Shown one piece after another: positions 8,559-16,825 of a stretch of DNA of 64,000 bases. Each line of letters starts with the position of its first letter. The stretch's first letter is position 1. Position numbers and translations under genes: made by a program. Location of the stretch: assembly GCA_028683385.1 (NCBI GenBank), contig JAQUIJ010000013.1:119036-183035 (forward strand), in the 5' to 3' direction. This DNA comes from Prolixibacteraceae bacterium (GTDB lineage: Bacteria; Bacteroidota; Bacteroidia; Bacteroidales; Prolixibacteraceae). A model generated the notes under the pieces. It did not search any database. It was not told the DNA's origin and saw only the letters and a list, made by a program, of their open reading frames with translations.

Positions 8559-8795
8559 ATGAGAAGAAATATGTATGTTGCTTATAAATGTCTAGCAGAA
8601 AAAGTATCTGGACAATTCCTTTGTGAATCAGAAAGTATCAATCACATTGAAGCTCACGTGAACGGTTCGTATCCGATCTTTTATAAAAATGAACCGTCAT
8701 ATCCGTATGTAATGGTATTAATGGAAGAAATTACAGAAAGTGGTCGAGAAAATCCAATTCCATATTGCTATTTTGCACAACAATCAGATTTATAA
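8559..8795 (+). CDS. 78-residue hypothetical protein
   Basis: Starts 2 bases after the stop of the membrane protein, so translation may be coupled. No domain recognised; residues such as FYKNEPSYPYVMVLMEEI look like ordinary soluble protein. It stands where the toxin partner of the following HigA-like gene would be expected, but it lacks the HigB pattern (no early KKxLxxF, no RLVVKI strand). It is followed 11 bases later by the HTH gene. Real gene likely but not certain. Confidence 0.5.
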   Translation: MRRNMYVAYKCLAEKVSGQFLCESESINHIEAHVNGSYPIFYKNEPSYPYVMVLMEEITESGRENPIPYCYFAQQSDL

Positions 8796-8806
8796 TCATA
8801 ACGGTG

Positions 8807-9166
8807 ATGAAGATCGAAAATGATGAAGATTACAATTTTGCGTTGAAACGTCTCCAAGAGATTTTTGATGCGCCAATCGGAACACCCGAAAGCGACGAGG
8901 CCAATGTTTTGGCGCTATTGATTGACGAATACGAAAAGCAACATTACCCCATTGAAGCGCCCGACCCCATTGAAGCTATCAAAATCAGGATGGAGGAAAT
9001 GAATTTGAAACAAGCCGACTTGATTACTGAAATTGGAGGGAAAAGCATGGTTTCGGAAATACTGAATAAAAAACGAAAACTAACTGTTGAGATGATCCGA
9101 AATTTAGCTGTTCGACTTAACCTGTCAGCCGGACTTTTGGTGCGGGATTACCAACTAAATTCATAA
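8807..9166 (+). CDS. HigA-like HTH (XRE-type) antitoxin or regulator
   Basis: 119 residues from ATG 8807. The C-terminal half is a helix-turn-helix domain: EAIKIRMEEMNLKQADLITEI, the recognition segment KSMVSEILNKKRKLTVEMI, then NLAVRLNLSAGLLVRDY. The N-terminal half (FALKRLQEIFDAPIGTPESDEANVL and the IDEYEKQHYPI region) is the extended form common in Bacteroidota HigA proteins. HigA normally neutralises the mRNA interferase HigB and represses its own operon; no HigB is seen here, so this is an orphan or is paired with an unrelated upstream protein. Codon and base use look closer to the chromosome than those of the two genes before it. Confidence 0.8.
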   Translation: MKIENDEDYNFALKRLQEIFDAPIGTPESDEANVLALLIDEYEKQHYPIEAPDPIEAIKIRMEEMNLKQADLITEIGGKSMVSEILNKKRKLTVEMIRNLAVRLNLSAGLLVRDYQLNS

Positions 9167-9196
9167 TAAGGTTTTATCGCAGAGCACATAGTGTAA

Positions 9197-9246
9197 AACA
9201 CAGAGATAAAAGAGATTCCATTCTTCGAAAGAGGGATGCAATTTTT
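9197..9246. repeat. 50-bp direct repeat, copy 2
   Basis: Second copy of 7756-7805 (two mismatches), lying just after the HTH gene. The stem (9215-9225 with 9232-9242) is weaker than in copy 1 but is also followed by a T-run, so it may still end transcription. Confidence 0.8.
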
Positions 9247-9503
9247 ATTTATGCCTGTCTCCTTTCCGTCCGAAACAAGAGAATCTCTTTGAATATCATT
9301 TTCCCGCGGACGGGAAACAACTCCTATTTACAACCTGGGGTGGCGTTCGTTCCTCACTTTACCCCGGGCTATTCATATTTTGCCCCAACGGGGCAAAGAA
9401 AACAGTAATCCTTAATTGGGTAAGTTTGAAAAACATCTTTACGACTCAAATATCCAACAGAAGGCGCAAACCCGCAACACGAAACCCGCAACTTGCAACG
9501 TTT
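9247..9503. repeat. Intergenic hairpin repeats, no gene
   Basis: Contains two perfect stem-loops, TTTCCCG/CGGGAAA (9300-9317) and TTGCCCC/GGGGCAA (9380-9396). Between them is a CCTGGGGT...ACCCCGGG pair. The end (9466-9500) is a degenerate tandem of CCCGCAAC-like units. This style is common between Bacteroidota genes; I see no open frame worth calling. Confidence 0.55.
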
Positions 9504-10253
9504 TTACCGGTCTAGCCAACTCTTAAACTCCATCACTCGTTCCCTGGCAACGATGATATCGGAATCGTCGATGCCATCGATTTTCAGGCGGAGACGCGAG
9601 TTCGTCCAGGCCAGAATGTTGGTGCAGGCATCGATGGAAACAATGTATTTGCGGTTGATGCGGAAGTATTTCTCCGGATCGAGCATGGGTTCCAACTGGT
9701 CGAGTGCATAGTCGATGCAATAGGTATGTGAATGGCTGGTGCGAATAAAGCTGGCTTTCTCCTGACTGAAAAATACCAGAATCTCTTCAACCGGAACGCT
9801 CTTTATTTTGTCGCCAACTTTCACCATAAACCGCGATTTGTAGGCTTTTTCTCCTGCTGGCCGATTCATTGCCAGCAACTTTTCGAGCACCAATCCGGGC
9901 GAAAAATGCCGGGCTTTTTCGATGGCTTTCAGCAAACGTTCTTCCTCGACAGGTTTCAGTAAATAGTCAATTCCGTTGGTTTGAAAAGCTTCGATGGCGT
10001 AATGATCGTAGGCCGTAGTAAAAATAATCGGGCAGGTAACAGCTACTTGTTTGTAAATCTCGAAACTCAATCCGTCGGCCAGTTGAATGTCGGAGAAAAT
10101 CAGCTCAGGTTCCGGGTTATTTTGCAGATATTTTACTCCATCGCGCACCGATTCGAGTTTGGCAATAACCAAAATTGTTGGCGCCACCTTGGCCAGCAAG
10201 CGTTCCAAATGATTGGCCGCACGCGTTTCGTCTTCAAAGATCAGGACTTTCAT
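9504..10253 (-). CDS. LytTR-family response regulator
   Basis: 249 residues. Receiver domain at 1-120: acidic pocket E7/D8, phospho-acceptor D55 in FSDIQLADG, T79 and K100 (LLKP). LytTR DNA-binding domain at about 138-245, with KVGDKIKSVPVEEILVFF, a RINRKYIVSID strand and a C-terminal FKSWL. Its start overlaps the last 4 bases of the histidine kinase gene, so the two are cotranslated. LytTR proteins of this class bind paired direct repeats; no target repeat is obvious locally. Likely controls the TonB receptor set upstream or an unlinked regulon. Confidence 0.93.
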   Translation of the reverse strand: MKVLIFEDETRAANHLERLLAKVAPTILVIAKLESVRDGVKYLQNNPEPELIFSDIQLADGLSFEIYKQVAVTCPIIFTTAYDHYAIEAFQTNGIDYLLKPVEEERLLKAIEKARHFSPGLVLEKLLAMNRPAGEKAYKSRFMVKVGDKIKSVPVEEILVFFSQEKASFIRTSHSHTYCIDYALDQLEPMLDPEKYFRINRKYIVSIDACTNILAWTNSRLRLKIDGIDDSDIIVARERVMEFKSWLDR

Positions 10254-11293
10254 TTCTCCAGAGATTTTAAGATGGGAACTCGTACCATGTATCGCTCGTC
10301 GGAAGTGATAATTTTAATGGGTTTTTCAGAGAAAAAAGCAAACTGCTGAGTAATGTTTTTCAGCCCGGTTTTCTTCGAATCGTCACCTACACTTTTCGGT
10401 TGTAAATTATTCTCTACTTCCAAACAATCATTCACTTTCCGTACCGAAATCCGGAGCGGAAAAGCTTCAGAAACTTCGTTATGCTTTACCGCATTTTCGA
10501 TCAACAATTGCAAAGTCATCGGCACAATATATTCGTCAGGATTAGCCTGAACATCAACATCAATTTTCAACTTTTCTTCGAAGCGGGTTTTCAGCAAAAA
10601 GGTAAACGACCGGATAAATTCCAGCTCATCTTTGAGCGGAACCAACTCTTTGTCGCGGCTATCGAGTACGTAACGGAACAAATCGCTCAACTGGCGGATA
10701 AACTTCACGGCCATTGCCTGATCGTCGTACACCAGGTCGCTCAATACATTCAGGCTATTGAACAGGAAATGGGGATTAATCTGGTTCCGAAGCGATTCGT
10801 ATTTGTAAGCCATCATCTCCACTTTCAGTTTCTCAGCCCGAACGAAAGCGTATTTCCAGGCTTTAAAGAACCCAATGGAGGTAAATATCAGCGAAATAAC
10901 AAACGATATCAGAAGTGTGTATGGCAGCGATTTGAGTATCCATCCCCACGACTTTTCAGGTAAAACATCCATCCAGATGTAATAATTGGCAAACTGCACC
11001 ACTGCAAAAGCAGTCGCGGAATACATCAGGAAAGAGAATATTTGGACGAAAACCTTTTTTACCGGCGTTTCGATCCACGAAATCCGACGATCTATCCATC
11101 CGTAAATAATGTCCAACCCAATCCATTGAGTAATACTTATGCTGAAAGCCCAGAGAAACCCGGAAGCAAAAGTCTTCCAATTGGCAAATGCTCCGCGCAT
11201 CAAAGTCATAAGGAGGAAAAGGCTCAAAATTGCACTACCAAGAACGTAGCCAACTGGACTTCCTTTTATATTTTTTGTTTCGAGAGGCATCAT
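10250..11293 (-). CDS. LytS/YehU-type sensor histidine kinase
   Basis: 347 residues. Four membrane helices (about 14-36, 45-64, 83-103, 122-146) are followed by a short linker and a His_kinase (PF06580-type) core. The phospho-histidine is H175 in NQINPHFLFNSLN, the N-box is LQLLIENAVKHN (261-272), and a reduced G-box is KKTGLKNI (308-315). No periplasmic sensor loop of any size is present, so the signal is probably sensed in or at the membrane. Pairs with the overlapping LytTR regulator. Start could be either of two adjacent ATGs (11293 or 11290). Confidence 0.92.
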   Translation of the reverse strand: MMPLETKNIKGSPVGYVLGSAILSLFLLMTLMRGAFANWKTFASGFLWAFSISITQWIGLDIIYGWIDRRISWIETPVKKVFVQIFSFLMYSATAFAVVQFANYYIWMDVLPEKSWGWILKSLPYTLLISFVISLIFTSIGFFKAWKYAFVRAEKLKVEMMAYKYESLRNQINPHFLFNSLNVLSDLVYDDQAMAVKFIRQLSDLFRYVLDSRDKELVPLKDELEFIRSFTFLLKTRFEEKLKIDVDVQANPDEYIVPMTLQLLIENAVKHNEVSEAFPLRISVRKVNDCLEVENNLQPKSVGDDSKKTGLKNITQQFAFFSEKPIKIITSDERYMVRVPILKSLEK

Positions 11294-11422
11294 GTGACTG
11301 AAAAATTATGAGTGGTTGTTTGTATTGTAAAGTAAAGATAAATCGAGGAAAAAGGAAACAGTGGTCAGTCACAGTAACCAGCATTCTTTTCTGAACACTT
11401 GCCACTGCGACTGAACACTTTT

Positions 11423-12061
11423 TTATTCGCAGCCTTTCACGATTCCTTCGACCTGGTCTTTTCCCCAATTTGGATAAAGGTGTGATTTGGGCTTAAAGTT
11501 ATCCCAACTTGCTAGCAATTCCTTGGCTTGCGGACAGAATGACTTTGGGTCGGTTCCGAAAAATCGTGCAGAACCCATATCCATCTGTATTTTCAGCATT
11601 TTTGCTCTTGGATTTGTTGGATCAAGAGCCAATGCTTTACCAATAGCCTGTCCTGAAAGAGCGCTAAATTCCTGGCCACGTTCCATGGGGTTTACAACCA
11701 GGCGACCTGTAAAATAAAACGATTGAAGGGCAAATACTTCAGCTTCTGACGGAGCCATTTCAATCAATTTGTTAATCGATTTTTCTGCGACATCGAGATA
11801 ACTGTCTTTTTTTGCGACATCCTGTTCCATAAAACTCATCAAGATGTAACAATGCGCATGGTAATACAAGGGAAGCCATTCGGTAGTTTCAGCATTGGCG
11901 ATCATCTGGAATTTATTGCCTAATTCCTGCATGTCGGCCACACTCTTAACGCTTGAAAACTGACCAAGTGTTTCGCCCATGGGTTCATAATACTCTGGCT
12001 TTTGAGCCATTGAAACTAAACTAATTAACACTACTGCGATTGATAAAATGATCTTTTTCAT
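11423..12061 (-). CDS. Secreted TPR-like protein following a TonB receptor
   Basis: 212 residues from ATG 12061; the frame is open further upstream but only through a repeat. A clear signal peptide (MKKIILSIAVVLISLVSMAQ) is followed by a helical repeat protein: FQMIANAETTEWLPLYYHAHCYI, KDSYLDVAEKSINKL and ALALDPTNPRAKML resemble degenerate tetratricopeptide units. I do not recognise a precise family; similar small periplasmic proteins often follow TonB-dependent receptors in Bacteroidota. The leader TTTAACCTTAAATAATTACATC lies directly before the start. Same strand as and 159 bases after the receptor gene, and ahead of the kinase/regulator pair. Confidence 0.8.
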   Translation of the reverse strand: MKKIILSIAVVLISLVSMAQKPEYYEPMGETLGQFSSVKSVADMQELGNKFQMIANAETTEWLPLYYHAHCYILMSFMEQDVAKKDSYLDVAEKSINKLIEMAPSEAEVFALQSFYFTGRLVVNPMERGQEFSALSGQAIGKALALDPTNPRAKMLKIQMDMGSARFFGTDPKSFCPQAKELLASWDNFKPKSHLYPNWGKDQVEGIVKGCE

Positions 12062-12097
12062 GATGTAATTATTTAAGGTTAAATGTTTATTTGATTT

Positions 12098-12185
12098 GTC
12101 ATTTATAGTCATTAAGTCATTTGTAGTCATTCATTGATTTCCCGTCAGACGATAAATGACGTAAAACAAATGACCCTAGATGACT
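12098..12185. repeat. GTCATT-rich imperfect hairpin, copy 1
   Basis: The left arm (12098-12136) is a run of GTCATT-type units. The right arm (to ~12185) has the complementary AAATGAC / GATGACT words. The left arm matches 35975-36013 with two mismatches over 39 bases, so it is a dispersed repeat. It accounts for most of the gap between the TonB receptor gene and the TPR-like gene. Confidence 0.65.
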
Positions 12186-12220
12186 AATCTTTTTGAATAC
12201 TGCGACTGAATACTGAAAAC

Positions 12221-14386
12221 TTAATTTATTTTATCCAACTGATTTGCATTTCCTCTTCGGGTCAGGGTGATGAAACAACCCAACACAAAAAAGCGATTCG
12301 AACTAGGTTCGACGGCAGAACTCTGATAGTTTCCTGAAACATCAGGGGAACTTGCGTAGGTTCGGCCAAACTCATTTTTAAAACCGGTAATATTGTTGGC
12401 TGCGAAATAGAAAATAATGTTCTGACGATACAGGAAACTCCAACTTACATCCAGACTTCGGTAAGGCAACATCTTTTCGCCATTAAAAACTGTCGAATTC
12501 GGGTCATTGTAAACGCGTGGCGACGAATATTTAAAGTTTATGCCGGGATAAGATCTGAGGCTTCCAATCCAATGTTTATATACGATTGATAAATTGTGCT
12601 TGCTGGTAAACGAAGGAATAGCTTCGTGTGGAAAATTGCGGTAATCGCGTTTGGCATCCACATACGAGTACGAAATCCAGTAGTCGCCGCCTTTGATCGA
12701 CTTTTTATCTCTCCAAAACAGATCGAGACCTTTAGCGTAGCCACTTCCGGAGTTATTGTAACTTGTTGGTAAATAGAATTCGCCACTGGTGAGTTTAACC
12801 AGATTGCGGTAATCTTTGTAATACAATTCAGCTTTGATGATTCGTTCGTTGGCCGACGACTGAAAACTAAACGTATAATGGTCGGCGCGTTCAGGCTTAA
12901 TATGGTCGGTGTAAAGCAAATAATCGTCAACCGGATTTTGGTAGAACCAACCGTACGCCAGAGAGATTTGACTTTTCTCTGTTATCTTGTAGGCAGTAGA
13001 CAAACGTGGCGCAAAGTTAAAGCTGTTCAGGTAATCGGAGTATTCAACACGAGCGCCAATGCGGGTCACAAATTTCGATGACGCATAAACCTGAGCTTCA
13101 GTAAATCCTGAAAAAGTATGATTGGTAAAGCTGTTGTCGTGAGTCACCCCGCTTATCTGTGCATTTTGCGAGAACGTTTTGGCAAATAATTCGCCCCCAA
13201 ACTTCAGCAAAAACTTTTCGCTAAACGGGTACGACAGCGTTGATTTCAGGTAATTTGCCTGAATCTTTTTGACCACATGCGTTTGGTCGAAATGAATATC
13301 GTCTTTGTTGTTGGTAAACGAAGCTGCCGAGTTGATCGCCCATTTTTCTCCAAGTTTGTCGTTCCACGAAGCATTCATAAAAACATTATCGTTCGTCAAC
13401 TGATAATCCGTCAACTGTCCACCGGCATCGAGGTTCTTCTGTCTTACTGTAAAATTTCCATTATCGAGGCTCGAATAGAACTTAAACATTCCTGTTTTAC
13501 TTGTTTTTTGCCTGAAACTGATTGCGCCGTTCGTCGATTCAGGCTCATTAGTCCAGTGGTAGTTTTGTGGCACTAATCTCATGTACGGTTTCAGGTTGTT
13601 GTAACTTAAAGTCCCGGTTATTGCTCCTGAATTCCATTTTTTGGTTCCGGCAGCTTCAACGCCAACCATCAAAAACGACAGATCAAGTTGATCTTCTTCG
13701 GGCATATCGTTGGTATTAAGCAGCAAAACCGATGAAAGGGCCTGCCCGTATTCGGCCGAATAACCGCCCGTGCTGAACATCGTTCCTTTAAACATGAACG
13801 GACTGAAACGTCCGCGGGTAGCCATGTTTGGTGCTGTAGAATTGTACGGAACCGAAACTAATGCTCCATCAATGTAGGTCTGGGATTCCTCGCTGTCGCC
13901 GCCTTTTACAAACAAACGACCCGATTCGCCATTGGTCGTTGTTCCCGGCAGCGATTGCAAAGCGCCGTAAACATCACCGGCAGCACCGGCAGTCGTTACC
14001 ATGTCGCGCGGTGTAATAGTAACCGCCCGTTTTTTATCACCAGCCTCAAAAGTTCCGGCAGTAATAGTAACTGCATTTAGCTGATTAAAGGCTTCTTTTA
14101 AAGTTACATTTATCCGGATGGTATCGCCCTTCAAATCCAGGATTCGTGAAAACGGTTCATAACCCATAAACTCGACAGCCAAAGTAAACTGCCCCTTTTT
14201 ATTGGATTTGAACTTGAATTCTCCATTTTCGTTGCTTGTTGTTCCATCATAAGTTCCTTTTAAATAGGCACTGGCTCCGGGCAAAACGTCGCCATTCTCT
14301 TCTGATACCTTTCCCATGATAATTGTTTGAGAAAAGACATTCAGGCTAATTAGAATTGTAATGATTGATATAACTGTTCGTTTCAT
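12221..14386 (-). CDS. TonB-dependent outer-membrane receptor
   Basis: 721 residues from ATG 14386 (signal peptide MKRTVISIITILISLNVFSQ; a longer frame from 14410 adds eight residues). N-terminal carboxypeptidase-regulatory-like domain at about 22-105 (GKVSEENGDVLPGASAYLKGTYDGTTSNENGEF, split into short beta units). Plug domain at about 120-220 (TTAGAAGDVYGALQSLPGT, LFVKGGDSEESQTYIDG, GGYSAEYGQALSSV). Beta-barrel to the end with aromatic-rich strands and a final FVLGCFITLTRR. No SusD partner is present, so it is a stand-alone transporter rather than a SusCD pair. The ligand is unknown; the only linked genes are the TPR-like secreted protein and the LytS/LytTR pair. Confidence 0.93.
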   Translation of the reverse strand: MKRTVISIITILISLNVFSQTIIMGKVSEENGDVLPGASAYLKGTYDGTTSNENGEFKFKSNKKGQFTLAVEFMGYEPFSRILDLKGDTIRINVTLKEAFNQLNAVTITAGTFEAGDKKRAVTITPRDMVTTAGAAGDVYGALQSLPGTTTNGESGRLFVKGGDSEESQTYIDGALVSVPYNSTAPNMATRGRFSPFMFKGTMFSTGGYSAEYGQALSSVLLLNTNDMPEEDQLDLSFLMVGVEAAGTKKWNSGAITGTLSYNNLKPYMRLVPQNYHWTNEPESTNGAISFRQKTSKTGMFKFYSSLDNGNFTVRQKNLDAGGQLTDYQLTNDNVFMNASWNDKLGEKWAINSAASFTNNKDDIHFDQTHVVKKIQANYLKSTLSYPFSEKFLLKFGGELFAKTFSQNAQISGVTHDNSFTNHTFSGFTEAQVYASSKFVTRIGARVEYSDYLNSFNFAPRLSTAYKITEKSQISLAYGWFYQNPVDDYLLYTDHIKPERADHYTFSFQSSANERIIKAELYYKDYRNLVKLTSGEFYLPTSYNNSGSGYAKGLDLFWRDKKSIKGGDYWISYSYVDAKRDYRNFPHEAIPSFTSKHNLSIVYKHWIGSLRSYPGINFKYSSPRVYNDPNSTVFNGEKMLPYRSLDVSWSFLYRQNIIFYFAANNITGFKNEFGRTYASSPDVSGNYQSSAVEPSSNRFFVLGCFITLTRRGNANQLDKIN

Positions 14387-14490
14387 GACTCTGAGTTTCT
14401 GTTGTTTCATGGCTCAAAGTTGAAGTAAAGCGATATCTCCTAAAAAAAACAGTTACTGAACTGTCGAAAAAGATGGATGAAGTGTAGAAC

Positions 14491-14600
14491 AGTCGGAAGT
14501 TCGGAGACCGCAGACCGGAGAAAAGCTCAAAAATTGATATGAGCTTTGAGTTTCAGTCTGGGCGAAAAAGCACCCGTAACACGGAACCCGTACCTCGAAA
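14491..14600. repeat. Degenerate GACCGGAG/ACCCGTAC intergenic repeat
   Basis: 14491-14520 carries short units such as TTCGGAGACCGCAGACCGG. 14573-14600 carries ACCCGTAAC / ACCCGTAC units. Related words occur at 25089-25112 and 27806-27840 (GACCGTAG, CCGGTCTCCCG) and, for the second type, at 50891-50911. Non-coding. Confidence 0.45.
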
Positions 14601-14604
14601 CAAT

Positions 14605-15075
14605 TTATTCCGCCACATCGCAAACAACTGCTCCGGTCATCAGCACTAAATCTTCAGGATTAAGTTTAAGTTGTAAGCCACGTTGGCCGGCGCTTATATA
14701 AATCAGATCGAACAACTGGCAGGTTTCATGAATGTAAATCGGATATAGCTTTTTCATGCCCAGCGGAGAACAGCCGCCGCGAATATAGCCTGTCAATCCA
14801 AGCAATTCTTTTTGGTGAACCATGGCACAATTCTTATTTCCGGATGCTTTAGCCGCTTTTTTCAGGTCAACTTCCGTATCTCCCGGAACCACACAAACAA
14901 ACACACCGGTTTTGTCGCCCCGAAGCACCAGTGTTTTGAAAATCTGTTCCATATCCTGCCCAATCTTTCTCGCCAGAGAAACTGCACTCAGGTCATTTTC
15001 GTTAACCTCGTATTCTGCCAGTTCGTAATTGATTGATTTGGCATCGAGTAGTCGGGCGGCATTGGTCTTTTTCAT
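14605..15075 (-). CDS. ybaK: Cys-tRNA(Pro)/Cys-tRNA(Cys) deacylase YbaK
   Basis: 156 residues, typical for YbaK/EbsC. It clears cysteine mischarged onto tRNA-Pro in the cytoplasm. Family features: MKKTNAARLLD start, QIFKTLVLRGDKTGVFVCVVPG containing the key lysine, DLKKAAKASGNKNCAMV, then LLGLTGYIRGGCSPLG and a C-terminal ISAGQRGLQLKLNPEDL. Single gene with no obvious operon partner. Confident assignment from sequence pattern. Confidence 0.93.
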   Translation of the reverse strand: MKKTNAARLLDAKSINYELAEYEVNENDLSAVSLARKIGQDMEQIFKTLVLRGDKTGVFVCVVPGDTEVDLKKAAKASGNKNCAMVHQKELLGLTGYIRGGCSPLGMKKLYPIYIHETCQLFDLIYISAGQRGLQLKLNPEDLVLMTGAVVCDVAE

Positions 15076-15154
15076 ACTTTAATATTCAGGAAATATGGAA
15101 TTCGAAGATACAATTTTGAAAAATAAGCTTTCGACTTCAGATACCTGATTTCGC

Positions 15155-15193
15155 AAAAAAAATCCCACCTGATTTTTGAATCATCCGATGGGA
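15155..15193 (-). terminator. Terminator after the spondin-domain gene
   Basis: Minus strand: TCCCA...TGGGA stem with inner TGATT/AATCA stem (15163-15193), then eight T (A15155-15162 on the plus strand). Confidence 0.7.
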
Positions 15194-15286
15194 AAATAAA
15201 ACTATAAACGGTAAGTCTTAAAAACACTTCAAGTTGAAGTTGCTGATCTCAGGAAAAATTTAATCATCGTTTCCTGTATTTTTATT

Positions 15287-16609
15287 CTATTCAAGATCAT
15301 CACTTTCTTTTTGCTTAACATTTTGCCTAATCGTTACTTTGATCACCTGAGAAGCCTTGGGCCAAGGCAATCCGTCGCTTAACTGGCGAACTATCCCGTT
15401 TTCAACAGTATTGGCCTGAGTTTGTGCTCCCGGATATTCATTGACTTCAGTTCCGGCATCATACAATTCAATAAAATGCGTGAGGTTTATTTCAGCCGCT
15501 CCATTTGAGAGCTTGATACCTTCATCTCCGGTTGAAAAGAAAATATCGTTGGAAGCCCCCAGCATACTGGCGATGCTCAATGACTGCCCAACATGTCCTT
15601 CAATAGTGAATTTATACTTTTGACCAGGGAAAAGCGGACCATCGCCCAAACCACCTTCGCGTGTTGCATAAAATCCGGTAGCATATCCCTGAGCCATTAG
15701 TGATTGGTACAATGGATCCGGATTTCCTGTTTCAGCGAGCGTTTCAAGTCCAATGCCATAGTCAGGTGTTCCTTCAGTAAAGATGGGGTGATCTTTTTTA
15801 TCATGCAAAACCCAAAGAACCGGAGCTACTGGTGAAACGTATCCGCTGTTCGATTTAAGGTATGAGCCCAGTGGCGCTGCATTTCCTGTTTCGGCAAGGC
15901 TTTCCAATCCTTTCCCGTAATCGGCCCTTCCAGTTTCAAAGAGTGGATTTGGCGAAGTGTGAATTACCCAGGCAACCGGAGAAATACCTGTTGTTGTTCC
16001 TTCTAAATTTTTGATTGTCACAGTAAACATGCTATTACCATTATATTCAAGTGTGACTTTAAGGTTTGTGGCAACAGTTCCATAATTATATCCATCACCA
16101 ACTGCCGACATTAACTGAACGATATCTTGTGTATCGGCTCCATCATGCATATTACCGGCTCCGGGCATCTGGTTCATTTCAGTGCCTGCATCCCACAACA
16201 TAACCTGCGATGTGATATCACCAGTTACAGGTGTAGTCGCATTACTGAAAAGGCTAATCCCATCTCCGTTTGGAGCGTAGAATCCGTCATTAGAGAATCC
16301 ATACATGGTTGCAAAAGACAGTTTATGGTTTGGCCCTGCATGGAAAGAGAATTTAAACGATTCTCCGGGATGTGCGGGACCTGCAACACTGGCACCTTCT
16401 GGGATGCTGGATACTCCGGATTCAAAGAACATGTAATTGGTTGAAACGTTTTCAACCATCACCGTGTATGAACCACTTGGTATTGCATCAGGAAGTTCTG
16501 CCTTTTTTAAACCATTATTGACAGATTGATCATTAAGATTGTCCTTTTTACACTGGGTGAACATTACCGTAGCCAGGACTACAAACAAGGTTAAACGTAA
16601 AGATTTCAT
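15287..16609 (-). CDS. Lipoprotein with two spondin-type domains
   Basis: 440 residues. The N-terminus (MKSLRLTLFVVLATVMFTQC) is a lipoprotein signal with acceptor C20. Two spondin_N-like domains follow, at about 45-215 and 330-430. Each has YTVMVENVS- or YKFTIEGHV-type strands, an ASMLGASNDIFFS / ATMYGFSNDGFYA core, and a LYDAGTEVNEYPG / LWDAGTEMNQMPG motif with acidic residues that bind metal in the eukaryotic F-spondin domain. Between them is a duplicated ~50-residue unit (PLFETGRADYGKGLESLAETGN and PIFTEGTPDYGIGLETLAETGN). Bacterial spondin-domain lipoproteins are probably surface or periplasmic and of unknown role. Stand-alone gene with its own terminator. Confidence 0.85.
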   Translation of the reverse strand: MKSLRLTLFVVLATVMFTQCKKDNLNDQSVNNGLKKAELPDAIPSGSYTVMVENVSTNYMFFESGVSSIPEGASVAGPAHPGESFKFSFHAGPNHKLSFATMYGFSNDGFYAPNGDGISLFSNATTPVTGDITSQVMLWDAGTEMNQMPGAGNMHDGADTQDIVQLMSAVGDGYNYGTVATNLKVTLEYNGNSMFTVTIKNLEGTTTGISPVAWVIHTSPNPLFETGRADYGKGLESLAETGNAAPLGSYLKSNSGYVSPVAPVLWVLHDKKDHPIFTEGTPDYGIGLETLAETGNPDPLYQSLMAQGYATGFYATREGGLGDGPLFPGQKYKFTIEGHVGQSLSIASMLGASNDIFFSTGDEGIKLSNGAAEINLTHFIELYDAGTEVNEYPGAQTQANTVENGIVRQLSDGLPWPKASQVIKVTIRQNVKQKESDDLE

Positions 16610-16770
16610 AGCATTAAATTTTAGAGATTAAACTGAGTCAAAGTTCCAATGAAAATGTCACGAAATCATCACAAAAGAATCATCAATTCATACTATTTTT
16701 ATTCATAGAAAATCAGAATATGAGACCATTAGACATTCTATGTCTATTTTCAAACCCAGTTTACCAGACA

Positions 16771-16804
16771 AAAAAAATCCCCGACTCTTCACGAATCGGG
16801 GATT
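16771..16804 (-). terminator. Terminator after the mutarotase gene
   Basis: Perfect 9-bp stem (AATCCCCGA / TCGGGGATT), loop of 11, followed on the minus strand by a T-run (A16771-16777 on plus). Confidence 0.85.
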
Positions 16805-16825
16805 GTAAATTTTATCAGTATTTCT

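Noticed and set aside
8559..8795. HigB toxin partner for the HigA-like gene
   Set aside because: The 78-residue protein lacks the HigB residue pattern, so it is left as hypothetical.
14387..14604. Cobalamin or other riboswitch before the TonB receptor
   Set aside because: No recognisable conserved boxes or paired architecture; only short GACCGGAG-type units.
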